Assembly (NCBI RefSeq): GCF_020614375.1
Contig: NZ_CP085327.1
Span: 2,802,552-2,866,551, forward strand
Direction: 5' to 3'
Source: Haladaptatus salinisoli
Lineage (GTDB): Archaea; Halobacteriota; Halobacteria; Halobacteriales; Haladaptataceae
DNA length: 64,000 nt
Shown here: piece by piece, positions 33,669-42,290 of the stretch
Layout of the letters: the number at the start of each line of letters is the position of its first letter
How positions within the stretch are numbered: position 1 is the first letter of the stretch
The notes under the pieces: model-generated
The model's database searches: none
What the model saw: only the letters and a program-made list of their open reading frames with translations
Told to the model about the DNA's origin: nothing
Program-made: the position numbers and the translations under genes

Positions 33669-33892
33669 GCTACATCCGAACGAAAGACCCGGAAAAGGAT
33701 TAACCCATCAGCGCGGCCTCATTCTTTGCAGCCGAAGCCAAGATATAAGTGAGTTCGAAGTCTCCGCCAGCGGCGCTCCACCGGGCATCTACCCGCGGAA
33801 GACGCGTGGCGATGCGAACCGGGTGCGACGGCGAATCCGCCTCGAAATCGCGTTTGCGAACGTCGCGGCGGCCGCCCGTCGTTCGAACGGCG

Positions 33893-34201
33893 TCAGCGTT
33901 TACTTATCGAGTAGAACAGGAGGACGAATCCGACGACGAGAAAGAGACCTTCGATGAGTTGTAGGCGGACGACTTCCGCTTCCGTGAGGAAGAAGCTGCC
34001 TTTGACACCGATTTCGTACGCGAGTTCGATTATTAGACCGACGGATATCATCCCGAAGCCGAAGATGGCTCCGAGGAGGGAGCGGGCTCGTTCCCGCCGG
34101 TAGGCGAGGTAACTGACGACGGCGAATCCCCCGGCGAGTCCGACCAGGAGGATCCGGATGAGCGTCAGCACCCAAATCTCCGACGAGGTTGCGAGGAGCA
34201 T
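33893..34201 (-). CDS. Three-helix membrane protein paired with an HTH gene
   Basis: 102 residues from ATG 34201 (GTG 34213 is possible and would overlap the upstream gene). Three hydrophobic helices cover about residues 8-28 (WVLTLIRILLVGLAGGFAVVS), 38-60 and 78-98. No active-site motif is visible. Similar small membrane proteins follow an ArsR-like HTH gene in other haloarchaea (DUF7521, from memory, tentative). The gene starts 5 bp after the HTH stop, so the two form an operon and probably act together, for example as a membrane partner of the regulator. Confidence 0.75.
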   Translation of the reverse strand: MLLATSSEIWVLTLIRILLVGLAGGFAVVSYLAYRRERARSLLGAIFGFGMISVGLIIELAYEIGVKGSFFLTEAEVVRLQLIEGLFLVVGFVLLFYSISKR

Positions 34202-34206
34202 ACGCG

Positions 34207-34593
34207 TTACCACCGTAGTTCTATCCCGGACCGCTCCAACTCGCTCCAGAAATTACTGAATTTATCGATGAAGTCCTGGCGAACGTGAATGTCCGCACCG
34301 ACCAACCCGTCCTCGAACGTGAGACAGACGCGCTCGAGGGTCGTCTCGTACGCCTTCCGATGGTCGCCGGACCGGTCGATTCGGATCGTCTCTTCGAGAA
34401 ACCCGTGTTCTTGCAGGACGTCGACGTGGCGATAGACGGTCGGCGTCGAGACGTCGCATTCGTCGGCGAGTTCTTCGGCGGTACACGACCGGCCGCTCGC
34501 CGCCGCGAGGATACAGCGCGGAGCCTCTCGCGAAACGAGTTCGATGATCTCTTCCGGCTCGACCGATGAATCGTCGGGGTCGTCATCGCTCAT
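34207..34593 (-). CDS. Winged-helix transcriptional regulator (ArsR-like)
   Basis: 128 residues from ATG 34593. After an acidic N-terminus (SDDDPDDSSVEPEE), residues 20-75 form a winged helix: ILAAASGRSCTAEELADECDVSTPTVYRHVDVLQEHGFLEE, with the recognition helix near STPTVYRHV. The C-terminal 45 residues (FEDGLVGADIHVRQDFIDKF) are variable and may dimerise. The gene heads an operon with the small membrane protein downstream. The upstream 100 bp is GC-rich without a clear TATA box. The ligand and targets are unknown. Confidence 0.85.
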   Translation of the reverse strand: MSDDDPDDSSVEPEEIIELVSREAPRCILAAASGRSCTAEELADECDVSTPTVYRHVDVLQEHGFLEETIRIDRSGDHRKAYETTLERVCLTFEDGLVGADIHVRQDFIDKFSNFWSELERSGIELRW

Positions 34594-35271
34594 GTGGGTT
34601 TTCGGAGGGTGGCGGAGGGGGGGTAGTCGCCCGTTCGCGCTCGGTCCGACGCCGCCGCGGACGGAGATCCGCGACGCGCCGTTCTCGCGCCGCTGGGGGG
34701 AGGCACCCGGCCGTCGAGAGACGCGACCGCTGAGAACGGTGGTCGATACGGACGGTCGTTCGAAGGTCGCGTTCGACGCGTCTGGTGAACCGACCGCCGG
34801 TTCCGATTGGCGGTCGGTGTTCGATTTCGAACGAGTCGCGGCGCTTCGTAGCGGCGTTTTGTTCGTCTCCCGAGTGCTAATCACAGTACCGCTCCGACAT
34901 AGGGGGAACTACTGAAGCGACGTACATAACACCACTGGTGGAACGCTACGCTCGGCCTCGCGCTCGAGGAGTACGAGGGCGAGACGCTCCGAGAGAATAC
35001 GCTCGGACGGCGGTACCTCGCGGACGGCTATCCGGCGAAGCGCTGACGAGGCGGTAACGAACCGTCCGTCGCGGCAACGCTCCGTTTCTCGGCGGTCGAT
35101 ACGGTTTCCGTCGGCGCCGTTTCGGACGAACGGCTCGTCGCACCCCGCCGTCCGTTCTCGAGTCGCCCCCCGTCGCCGATTCCCGTTTCCCCGGTTTCGG
35201 TTTCGTTTCTAGGGGTGAACAGTCGTCTTCGTTTATTGCCGCGCTCGGCGTACTTCGTCGCGGGGGATACG
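34594..35271. other. Long non-coding stretch with a gene remnant
   Basis: About 680 bp without an intact gene. The left part, 34620-34900, has long open frames by composition only, and I do not support a gene there. AT-rich patches occur near 34880 and 34920-34935. At 34951-35046 lies a copy of the monooxygenase C-terminus. The right end contains the promoter of the SnoaL-like gene (GTTTATTGCC near 35231). Confidence 0.65.
34951..35046 (+). pseudogene. Remnant of an NtaA/DszA-type monooxygenase gene (C-terminus only)
   Basis: From GAG 34966 to TGA 35046 the + strand reads EEYEGETLRENTLGRRYLAD then GYPAKR, nearly identical to the last 27 codons of the monooxygenase at 31611-32963 (differences at only a few residues). 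Upstream bases 34951-34965 also align weakly. There is no start codon or upstream homologous body. It is a leftover of a duplication or gene conversion; roughly 2 kb and three minus-strand genes separate it from the intact copy. Confidence 0.85.
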
Positions 35272-35724
35272 ATGAGCACAACGACGACGGACAACGAAGC
35301 GGTCGTGCGCCGGGACGCAGAAGCAGTGTGGAACAGCGACGGCGACCTCGACGCGATAGACGACCTCGTCGCCGACGATTTCGTCTACCACAATCCGATG
35401 GTGTCCCGAGAAGTTCGGGGGGCGGACGAGTACCGGGCGATGGCGGAACGGCTTCGATCGGCGTTCTCGAACCTGGATATGGAGATCGACGAGCTGGTCG
35501 CCGAGGGAGACGCGGTGGCGACTCGGTACACGACGCGAGGGACTCACACCGGCGAGATTGTTGGCGTCGAGCCGACGAACAAGGACATCGAGGTGACGGG
35601 GATCCTCATCGACCACTTCGAAGACGGTAAAATAAAAGAACGCCGGGTGAACGACGACGCGCTCGGACTGTTCACGCAGATCGGCGCGGTCGACCCGCCG
35701 GAAGGATCGATGCTTCCGCGCTAA
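35272..35724 (+). CDS. SnoaL-like polyketide-cyclase-fold protein
   Basis: 150 residues with the NTF2-like cone fold: the N-terminal helix NEAVVRRDAEAVWNSDGDLD, then the core IDDLVADDFVYHNPMVSREVRGADEYRAMAERLR, and the family strand MEIDELVAEGDAVATRYTTRGTHTGE. Relatives include SnoaL ester cyclases and many uncharacterised stress proteins. The usual polar-pocket residues (Asp-Phe-Val-Tyr-His-Asn) are present, but the substrate is unknown. The ATG lies about 37 nt after GTTTATTGCC. Confidence 0.85.
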   Translation: MSTTTTDNEAVVRRDAEAVWNSDGDLDAIDDLVADDFVYHNPMVSREVRGADEYRAMAERLRSAFSNLDMEIDELVAEGDAVATRYTTRGTHTGEIVGVEPTNKDIEVTGILIDHFEDGKIKERRVNDDALGLFTQIGAVDPPEGSMLPR

Positions 35725-35772
35725 CTCGTACAAACGAACCCCTTTTCAGAGAACCCCGAGTAGTTCGACGCG

Positions 35773-36498
35773 ATGAACGTACTCGTCGTGGGTGCGGGCG
35801 CGATGGGTCGCTGGTTCGCCGAGTCGATAGACCGCGACCTCGCGTTCGCCGACGCGGACCCGGCGGTCGCGGAGGACGCCGCGCGGGAACTCGGCGGGCG
35901 AGCGGTCGCGCTGGACACCGAGGACTCCTTCGACGCGGTCTGTCTCGCCGTACCGATGCCCGCCCTCGGGGCGGCCGTCGAGCGACACGCGCCGAAAGCC
36001 GAGCGCGCGCTGCTGGACGTCTCGGGCGTGATGGCGGACGCCGTGGCCGCGATGGCGGAGCACGCCCCCGACCGCGAGCGCGCCAGCCTCCACCCCCTGT
36101 TCGGCCCGGAGAACGCGCCGGGCAACGTGGCGGTCGTCGCGGACGAACCCGGGCCGGTCACCGACGACCTGCTCGCCGACCTCGAATCGCGCGGCAACGC
36201 GCTGGTCGAGACGACGCCCGAGGAGCACGACGAGGCGATGTCGACCGTGCAGGCGGGTGCGCACGCCGCGGTGCTCGCGTTCGCGCTGGCGGCCGACCCC
36301 GTGCCCGAGGGACTACGGACGCCGGTCTACGACGACCTCGCCGACCTCGTTGCGCAGGTGACCGACGGCGACCCCCGAGTCTACGCCGACATTCAGGCGA
36401 CCTTCGACGGGGCCGAGGGAGTCGCGACCGCGGCGCGACGGCTCGCTGACGCCGACCCGACCGAGTTCGAACGACTGTACCGGGAGGCGGGAGAATGA
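35773..36498 (+). CDS. tyrA: Prephenate dehydrogenase/arogenate dehydrogenase family protein
   Basis: 241 residues, shorter than bacterial TyrA. The N-terminal dinucleotide-binding loop is VLVVGAGAMGRWFAESI (residues 3-19). Residues 55-110 include the segment DAVCLAVPMPALG and the substrate-side motif HPLFGPENAPGN. The later helical part (EEHDEAMSTVQAGAHAAVLAFALA) forms the dimerisation domain. It makes the tyrosine precursor 4-hydroxyphenylpyruvate, downstream of chorismate mutase (59020). The stop overlaps the next start by 4 bp (ATGA), coupling it to the methyltransferase gene. Confidence 0.92.
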   Translation: MNVLVVGAGAMGRWFAESIDRDLAFADADPAVAEDAARELGGRAVALDTEDSFDAVCLAVPMPALGAAVERHAPKAERALLDVSGVMADAVAAMAEHAPDRERASLHPLFGPENAPGNVAVVADEPGPVTDDLLADLESRGNALVETTPEEHDEAMSTVQAGAHAAVLAFALAADPVPEGLRTPVYDDLADLVAQVTDGDPRVYADIQATFDGAEGVATAARRLADADPTEFERLYREAGE

Positions 36499-37928
36499 AC
36501 GCGGAGCGACGCGAGCAGGTGCGCTCGAACGCGCTCTACCTCCGCGGCGTGCGCCCCATCGACCCGGACGAGGTAGCCGAGTACGTCGAAGGGCGACCGC
36601 ATCCCGCTGTCGTTCGACAACTGCTCCGGGAGGAGGCGTTCTCGCTCGGCCTCGTCGAGCGCGACGACGGCACCTTCGAACCGGTGTCCGAGGAGCCGAT
36701 AGCGCCCGACTTCCGGGGCGTCGAGTCGTTCCCGGAGGAGTACGGGCGGAAGCTGGAGGACCTGCTCGTCGCGGAGTTCGGGGCGGGGTGGCCCGACGGC
36801 GAGTCGGGCGAGGAGCTGCGCGAGACGATTCGCCGCCTCAAGGAGGACTACTTCGCGCAGAATCCGGTCGAGTACGACTACGGGGTGGCCCTCGGCTACG
36901 CGATCTACCACCTGCCGGACTACTACGCGGTCGTCCAGTACGTGCTGGCGGAAATCGCGGAGCGCGGCCTGCTCCCCCGAAAACTACGCGTGCTGGACGT
37001 GGGTGCCGGGGTCGGCGGCCCCGCCCTCGGCCTCCACGACTTCCTGCCGGACGACGCCCTCGCGGAGTACCACGCCGTCGAACCCGGCGACGCCGCGGAC
37101 GTGCTCGCCGCGATGCTCGAAGAGACGCGGGCGAACTTCCGCGCGACGGTACATCGGGAGACGGCCGAGGCGTTCGAACCCGAAGGGGAGTACGACCTCG
37201 CGCTGTTCGCCAACGTTCTGAACGAACTCGACGACCCGGAAGCGGTGGTCCGAAAGTACCTCGACGCCCTCGCGCCGGACGGGTCGCTGGTCGCCGTCGC
37301 CCCGGCGGACAAGAACGCCAGCATCGGCCTGCGGGAGGTCGAACGGAGCGTCGCGGACCGGACGACGGTGTACTCGCCGACCCTCCGACTCTGGCCCGGC
37401 GAGGAGCCGAGCGACAGGGGCTGGTCGTTCGACGTGAAACCCGACCTCGACGTTCCGGCGTTCCAGCGCCGGTTGGACGAGGGCGCTCGACCGGCGGGCG
37501 AAGGCGGGGAGGAACGGAATCGAACCGCCGGAGACGGCGAGTTCGTCAACGTCGACGTGCAGTTCTCGCACGCCGTCCTCCGAACGGACGGCGTCCGGAG
37601 GCGGGAGTTCACCGCCGACCCCGAACGGTCGGCGAAGATGGCGGAGATGGAGCGACACGTCACGGAACGGGTGAACCTCGTGGCGGTGAAACTCAGTCGC
37701 TCGCTGTCGGAGGGCGAGACGCGGAACGACGTGTTCAAGGTCGGCGACGGGAGCGAACAGGTCGGACACTTCGCGGTGCTGACGAACGAGACGTCGCTCA
37801 ACCGCGCGCTCCGCGACGCCGAGTACGGGAGCCTCCTGTCGTTCGAGGACGCGCTCGTGCTCTGGAACGAGGACGAGGGAGCCTACAATCTCGTGGTGGA
37901 CGAAAAGACGGTGGTCGACCGCCTCTAG
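36495..37928 (+). CDS. Rsm22-like SAM-dependent methyltransferase
   Basis: 477 residues. The N-terminal part (1-130) is helical; a class I methyltransferase core follows with motif I LRVLDVGAGVGGPALGLHDF near residue 165, the acidic ribose-binding segment YHAVEPGDAAD and LALFANVLNELDDPE near 235. It resembles the Rsm22 family of ribosome-assembly methyltransferase-like proteins; the four-cysteine cluster seen in mitochondrial Rsm22 is not present. The C-terminal 90 residues (VNLVAVKLSRSLSE...) look like an added small beta domain. It is coupled to prephenate dehydrogenase, and its last 4 bp overlap the convergent small gene. Confidence 0.82.
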   Translation: MNAERREQVRSNALYLRGVRPIDPDEVAEYVEGRPHPAVVRQLLREEAFSLGLVERDDGTFEPVSEEPIAPDFRGVESFPEEYGRKLEDLLVAEFGAGWPDGESGEELRETIRRLKEDYFAQNPVEYDYGVALGYAIYHLPDYYAVVQYVLAEIAERGLLPRKLRVLDVGAGVGGPALGLHDFLPDDALAEYHAVEPGDAADVLAAMLEETRANFRATVHRETAEAFEPEGEYDLALFANVLNELDDPEAVVRKYLDALAPDGSLVAVAPADKNASIGLREVERSVADRTTVYSPTLRLWPGEEPSDRGWSFDVKPDLDVPAFQRRLDEGARPAGEGGEERNRTAGDGEFVNVDVQFSHAVLRTDGVRRREFTADPERSAKMAEMERHVTERVNLVAVKLSRSLSEGETRNDVFKVGDGSEQVGHFAVLTNETSLNRALRDAEYGSLLSFEDALVLWNEDEGAYNLVVDEKTVVDRL

Positions 37929-38143
37929 TTCGCCTCGGCGCACTCCCGAATGAACTCGTAGTACGAACCGAATTTGCCCGCGTCGTTCGGCGACAGCGGG
38001 ATGTCGTTCTCCGCCAGCAGTTCGACCGTTCTCCGTGGCTCACACTCGAACCAGATGGATAGCACGTCCACGTTACGCTGGGCGTACTCGTAGTTGAGTT
38101 CGAGCGTCCGAGCGTCGATGACGTTTCCCTCCGCCATGTCCAT
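37925..38143 (-). CDS. Small conserved hypothetical protein, 72 residues
   Basis: A soluble 72-residue protein, MDMAEGNVIDARTLELNYEY at the N-terminus, with an acidic interior (VDVLSIWFECEPRRTVELLAENDIPLSPNDAG). I do not recognise the family. ATG 38143 is about 25 nt after the minus-strand TATA-like GGATTTATGC (38164-38172), so a leaderless mRNA is expected, and this supports it being a gene. It is divergent from surE, and a GTTAATTAAC palindrome sits at 38184-38193 in the shared promoter region. Confidence 0.65.
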   Translation of the reverse strand: MDMAEGNVIDARTLELNYEYAQRNVDVLSIWFECEPRRTVELLAENDIPLSPNDAGKFGSYYEFIRECAEAN

Positions 38144-38183
38144 CTGTATACAACGAACGACGAAGCATAAATCCGTGTGATAC

Positions 38184-38193
38184 GTTAATTAAC
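38184..38193. promoter_or_regulatory. AT-rich palindrome in the surE/small-gene divergent region
   Basis: GTTAATTAAC is a perfect 10-bp palindrome embedded in an AT-rich patch (38180-38210). It lies upstream of the promoter of the 72-residue protein. It could be a regulator-binding site or simply an AT-rich element; evidence is limited to its symmetry and position. Confidence 0.35.
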
Positions 38194-38343
38194 AATCTTG
38201 ATTTTCAACATAGGTCACAACCGGTGGTACCAACGTCGGACGGATGCAAGACGATTCGTCGCACGGGAGAACGATTCGTCGTCCCGCACCGCCCGAAAGC
38301 GCAGAACGGAGCACTTTTGCGCCCCCGTTCCGACCCCCCGTGC

Positions 38344-39120
38344 ATGGGTGATTCGCTGGAAATACTCCTGACCAACGACGACGGCATCGACAGCCCCGGC
38401 ATCCGAGCGCTGTACGATGCCCTCCAGGAGGTCGGGAACGTCACCACCGTCGCGCCCGCCACCGACCAGAGCGCGGTCGGCCGGGCGATGTCCTACGAGG
38501 CGGAAGTGGAGGAACACGAACTCGGCTACGCCGTCGCCGGGACGCCGACGGACTGCGTCGTCGCCGGACTCGCCGAACTCGGCCCGTATCCCGACATCGT
38601 CGTCTCGGGGTGTAACAACGGCGCGAACCTCGGCGCGTACGTCCTCGGACGTTCGGGAACCGTCAGCGCCGCCGTCGAAGCCGCCTTCTTCGAGGTGCCC
38701 GCCGTCGCGGTCTCGCTCCACGTCCCGAATCACCTCTGGCCCCACGACACGACGAAAGAGGAGTACGCCGAGGCGGCGCGCGCGACGAACTACCTCGTCG
38801 AGCGCGCCCTCGACGCGGGCGTCTTCGAGCAGGCGGAGTATCTGAACGTCAACGCGCCCATGCCGGGCGACGAACCCGCCTCGATGGAGGTGACCCGACC
38901 CTCTCGCGTCTACGACATGGACGCGACGAACGAGGGCGGCGTCGTCACCCTCCACGACCTGACGTGGGAGCAGATGGACGAGGGGACGATTCCCGACCCC
39001 GACGGAACCGACCGCCGCGCGGTGCACGAGGGACGAGTCAGCGTCTCCCCGCTCACCGCGCCGCACACCACCGAACACCACGAATCGCTGGACGAACTCG
39101 TCACGGCGTACCGGGAGTAG
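38344..39120 (+). CDS. surE: 5'/3'-nucleotidase SurE
   Basis: A 258-residue survival protein E. The metal and phosphate site is visible: EILLTNDDGIDSPGIRALYDAL at the start (Asp-Asp pair), Ser in TVAPATDQSAVGRAMSY, and Asn in VSGCNNGANLGAYVLGRSGTVSAA. The typical VSPLTAPHTT segment is near the C-terminus. The enzyme removes phosphate from nucleoside monophosphates, here probably acting in nucleotide homeostasis. ATG 38344 begins the conserved strand; upstream codons are not conserved. GCACTTTTGCG is about 30 nt upstream. Confidence 0.95.
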   Translation: MGDSLEILLTNDDGIDSPGIRALYDALQEVGNVTTVAPATDQSAVGRAMSYEAEVEEHELGYAVAGTPTDCVVAGLAELGPYPDIVVSGCNNGANLGAYVLGRSGTVSAAVEAAFFEVPAVAVSLHVPNHLWPHDTTKEEYAEAARATNYLVERALDAGVFEQAEYLNVNAPMPGDEPASMEVTRPSRVYDMDATNEGGVVTLHDLTWEQMDEGTIPDPDGTDRRAVHEGRVSVSPLTAPHTTEHHESLDELVTAYRE

Positions 39121-39157
39121 CGCTACCGTTTTACCCGCTCGAAGCTAATCCGCTTTG

Positions 39158-41527
39158 ATGAGTGGGGGGAAGGAGGAGAGTCGGAGCCGGAGTGACATCG
39201 GACGGTTCGCGCTCGGGGGGTCTCGGATGAACGTCGCCATCCTCGATACGGACGGCACCATCGTGGCGACGAATCGCGAGTGGGAGGAGTTCGGCCGAGC
39301 GAACGGTCTCGCGACCCCGACGCTCGGCGTCAACTACCTCGACGCGTGCGACGGAGCGGACGACCCGGAGGTGCGACGAACCGCGACCGGACTCCGGGAC
39401 GTGCTCGCCGGAGAGCGATCGGAGTTCACGCTCGAGTACCCCTGCCACTCGCCCGACGAGCGGCGCTGGTTCGTGATGCACGCGGTTCGCGCGTCGGGCG
39501 CCGAACAGTACGTGGTCGTCACGCACGCGAACGTGACCGACCGCAGGGAACACGAGTTCTACCTCGAACGCTACCTGACGACCATCAGGAACGTCCCGCT
39601 CGTCCTCTTCGCCTTCGACGCGGACGGCACGTTCACGCTCTCCGAGGGTCGCGGACTGGAGGCGCTCGGCCTGGTCGACGGGGAGGTCGTCGGCGACTCG
39701 GTGTTCGACCGCTACGCGGACTACCCCGGCGTCGTCGCCGACTGCCGCCGCGCCCTCTCCGGCGAGCGAGTTCACGCGACGCGCGAGGTCGACGACGCCA
39801 TCTTCGAAGTCGTCTATCAGCCGATGGTGGACGGTTCGGACGAGGTCGACCACGTCGTCGGCGTGGCGAGGGACGTGACGAAGCGCGAGCGACACGAGCG
39901 GGTCTTCGCCGCCCTGTCGGACCTGACGCGGGTGCTGATGGAAGCGGAGACGGCGGACGAGGTGTGCGAACTCGCGGTCGAAGGGGCCGAGAAGGTGCTC
40001 GACCTCCCCGACACGCTCCTCGCGCTGTTCGACGAGTCGTCGGGGACGCTCCTCCCGCGGGCGCGGACGCGACGCGCGGACCCGCACCCGAACGAACTGT
40101 TGGCCGACGAGGGCGTCGCGTGGGTCTCGTTCACCGAGAACGAACCGCGGTTCGTCGGCGACACCGCCATCCTGCCGCTCGGCAACCACGGCGTTTTCGT
40201 CACCACCGTGACGGACGATACCGCGCTCGACGTCGCGGAACTCTGCACCGCCGCCGTCGAATCCGCGCTCGGCCGAGCGAAGCGCGAACGAATGCTGCGG
40301 GAGCAGGAGGCGACGCTCCGTCGGCAGAACGCGGCGCTGGAGCGACTCAACGAACTGAACGAGGGTATCCGGCGCATCGACCGCGCCCTCGTCGAGGCGC
40401 GAACCCGCGAGGAGATAGAACGGGCGGTCTGTCGCCGCCTGACGAGCGGCGGTTCCTACCGGTTCGCGTGGATCGGGGAGGACGACCCCGCGTCGGGGGT
40501 CGTCCTTCCGCGCGAGTGGGCGGGCGTCGAGCGCGGTTTCCTCGACGCCATCGCCGTCGAAACCGACGCCGAGGCGAGCGACCCGACGGCCATCACGCTC
40601 GGGACGGGGCGGGCGCACGTGGTTCAGGACGTGCTCCGCGACCCGGCGTCGGAAACGTGGCGGCGCGAGGCGCTGAAACGCGGCTATCGGTCGGCCTGCT
40701 CGCTTCCGCTGTCCTACGGGGACGCGGTCTACGGCGTGCTCACCGTCTACTCGGACCGGGCAGGAACCTTCGATAAACTGGAACGCTCCGTCCTCGAGGA
40801 CGTGAGCCAGACCGTCGCGTACGCCATCAACGCCGTCGAGAGCAAGAAGGCGCTCGCCGGCGGCGAGGTTATCGAACTGGAGTTCGACGTGAGCGACCCG
40901 ACGGTGGTGTTCGTGGCCGTCGCCCGCGAGACGGGCGGTTACGTCGAGTTCGTGGGCGTCGTCTCGAAACCGAACGGAACGCTGCAATCGATATTCACGG
41001 TTCGAAACGCCGAGACCGACGCGGTGCGGGAGGTCGCGGCGCGCTCGCTCGAAGCCATCGGCGTCGAACTCGTGAGCGACCGAGACGACGTCGCCGTGTT
41101 CGCGGCGACGCTGACGGAGTCGAGTTTCGTCGCGACGCTCATCGACCACGGCGCGGTTCCGGAGACGTTCGTCGCCGACGGGTCGTCCGGGCGGGTCATC
41201 GTTCGTCTGTCGGCGAACGCGGACGTTCGGACGTTCGTCGAAGTGCTCCGAACGCGCTTTCCCGACGTGAAACTCCGGAGTCGTCGCCAACGGGAACGAC
41301 CGTGGGCGTCCGGCGACTTCGAACCGATGCTCGCCGAAATGCTGACAGACCGCCAACGGGAGGTGTTGGAGATGGCCTACTACGGCGGATTCTTCGACTC
41401 GCCGCGAAAGAGCACCGGGGCGGAGTTGGGTCGGTCGCTCGGCATCTCCCAGCCCACGTTCCAACACCACCTGCGGGCCGCGGAACGAAAGCTACTCAGA
41501 CGATTGATAGCCGAGGGTGACGTCTAG
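39158..41527 (+). CDS. Multi-sensor bat-type regulator (PAS-PAS-GAF-GAF-bat-HTH)
   Basis: 789 residues, the largest regulator here. Two PAS-like domains cover residues 20-125 and 135-245 (VNYLDACDGADDPE; VPLVLFAFDADGTFTLSEGR, VVGVARDVTKRERHE). Two GAF-like domains follow: 250-390, with a coiled helix to about 425, and 430-565 (YRSACSLPLSYGDAVYGVLTVY). The bacterio-opsin-activator domain (570-720) precedes HTH-10 (LTDRQREVLEMAYYGGFFDS, GRSLGISQPTFQHHLRAAERKLL). It probably binds one or more small molecules or senses redox state, and controls genes directly. ATG 39158 follows CCGTTTTACCC by about 27 nt, predicting a leaderless mRNA. Confidence 0.9.
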   Translation: MSGGKEESRSRSDIGRFALGGSRMNVAILDTDGTIVATNREWEEFGRANGLATPTLGVNYLDACDGADDPEVRRTATGLRDVLAGERSEFTLEYPCHSPDERRWFVMHAVRASGAEQYVVVTHANVTDRREHEFYLERYLTTIRNVPLVLFAFDADGTFTLSEGRGLEALGLVDGEVVGDSVFDRYADYPGVVADCRRALSGERVHATREVDDAIFEVVYQPMVDGSDEVDHVVGVARDVTKRERHERVFAALSDLTRVLMEAETADEVCELAVEGAEKVLDLPDTLLALFDESSGTLLPRARTRRADPHPNELLADEGVAWVSFTENEPRFVGDTAILPLGNHGVFVTTVTDDTALDVAELCTAAVESALGRAKRERMLREQEATLRRQNAALERLNELNEGIRRIDRALVEARTREEIERAVCRRLTSGGSYRFAWIGEDDPASGVVLPREWAGVERGFLDAIAVETDAEASDPTAITLGTGRAHVVQDVLRDPASETWRREALKRGYRSACSLPLSYGDAVYGVLTVYSDRAGTFDKLERSVLEDVSQTVAYAINAVESKKALAGGEVIELEFDVSDPTVVFVAVARETGGYVEFVGVVSKPNGTLQSIFTVRNAETDAVREVAARSLEAIGVELVSDRDDVAVFAATLTESSFVATLIDHGAVPETFVADGSSGRVIVRLSANADVRTFVEVLRTRFPDVKLRSRRQRERPWASGDFEPMLAEMLTDRQREVLEMAYYGGFFDSPRKSTGAELGRSLGISQPTFQHHLRAAERKLLRRLIAEGDV

Positions 41528-41604
41528 ATAGATAGCCCCCGTCGTTTTCGGGTACGTTCAACCTAGCTGGAAGCGACTTGGCCGGTCGTCGTCTCTCGGT
41601 GAGT

Positions 41605-41862
41605 ATGGAGACAAAGACAGGAAACAGAACCGACGGTCGGGGTGACGACCGTTTGACGCTCGCCGTCCTCACCGCCGTGATGGACGCGGCAGGCTACGAG
41701 GACGCGGGCGAGTTCGATACGTGTTTGTACGACGCCATCGACCCGGACGCCCTCGACTCGCTCTTCCACCGTCGGACGGTCGACGGGCGCGTCGAGTTCT
41801 CGTGGGCCGGATACGAGATACGCGTCCACAGCGACGGGAGGGTGTCGGTATTCGACGCGTGA
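41605..41862 (+). CDS. HalOD1 output-domain protein (short)
   Basis: 85 residues, METKTGNRTDGRGDD at the start. The core DRLTLAVLTAVMDAAGYEDAG, DAIDPDALDSLF, and VEFSWAGYEIRVHSDGRVSVF matches the HalOD1 pattern also seen at 18178-18525. It is presumably an output module. ATG 41605 is preferred over the earlier TTG. The next gene starts 2 bp after the stop, and a third small gene overlaps that one, so the three form a compact operon behind the bat-type regulator. Confidence 0.8.
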   Translation: METKTGNRTDGRGDDRLTLAVLTAVMDAAGYEDAGEFDTCLYDAIDPDALDSLFHRRTVDGRVEFSWAGYEIRVHSDGRVSVFDA

Positions 41863-41864
41863 CG

Positions 41865-42059
41865 ATGACCCGACGTAGTCCGGGTTCGGACGACGCGTCC
41901 GACGAGCGAACCTGCGCCAGCTGCGGAGAACGCATCGAACTCACCGCGTGGCACCCCGTGCTCGCCGAACCCGACGCGAGCGAGGCGCTCCATCTGTATC
42001 CGTTCTGTAGCGCAGACTGTCGAACCGCGTGGAACCAACGAAACACCGAGAATGACTAA
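41865..42059 (+). CDS. Small zinc-binding protein (DUF7576-like)
   Basis: 64 residues from ATG 41865. Four cysteines in two pairs, CASCG and CSADC, form a treble-clef or ribbon-like zinc site around residues 17-52; the intervening part is acidic (HPVLAEPDASEALHLYPF). This is the layout of a small haloarchaeal family (DUF7576, from memory). Its role is unknown; nucleic-acid or protein binding is plausible. It overlaps the next gene by 8 bp. Confidence 0.75.
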   Translation: MTRRSPGSDDASDERTCASCGERIELTAWHPVLAEPDASEALHLYPFCSADCRTAWNQRNTEND

Positions 42060-42186
42060 CAGGGAAAACAACGAGATAGAGTACGACGAGTACGAGAACG
42101 AACACGGCGTCGTGGCGATGTTCTACGACCCGAAAAACGACCGAGCGTGGATTCGGTCGAGCCTGACCGTGACGGTGCGTCGGTAG
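42052..42186 (+). CDS. DUF7331-like 44-residue protein
   Basis: Starts MTNRENNEIEYDEYENEHGV and continues VAMFYDPKNDRAWIRSS. The core 'hydrophobic-AM-Y-DP-x-N-x-x-AWI' is a motif I recall from a family of tiny haloarchaeal proteins (DUF7331). It is soluble and acidic. ATG 42052 overlaps the stop of the zinc-binding protein gene. It is too short to be noticed by length-based gene finding, but the motif and operon position support it. No function is known. Confidence 0.75.
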   Translation: MTNRENNEIEYDEYENEHGVVAMFYDPKNDRAWIRSSLTVTVRR

Positions 42187-42290
42187 CGACCGGAAAAACG
42201 ACGCTCGCCCGACCGCACTCCCCGACGCGTCGGGCCGCAAGATTAACTGCCGTCGTCGTGTTTCTCATCGACGCGTGGGTGGTGGAAACG

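Noticed and set aside
34615..34915. Open frames on both strands in the 34.6-34.9 kb intergenic region
   Set aside because: No family resemblance, no convincing start context, and base composition alone produces such frames here.
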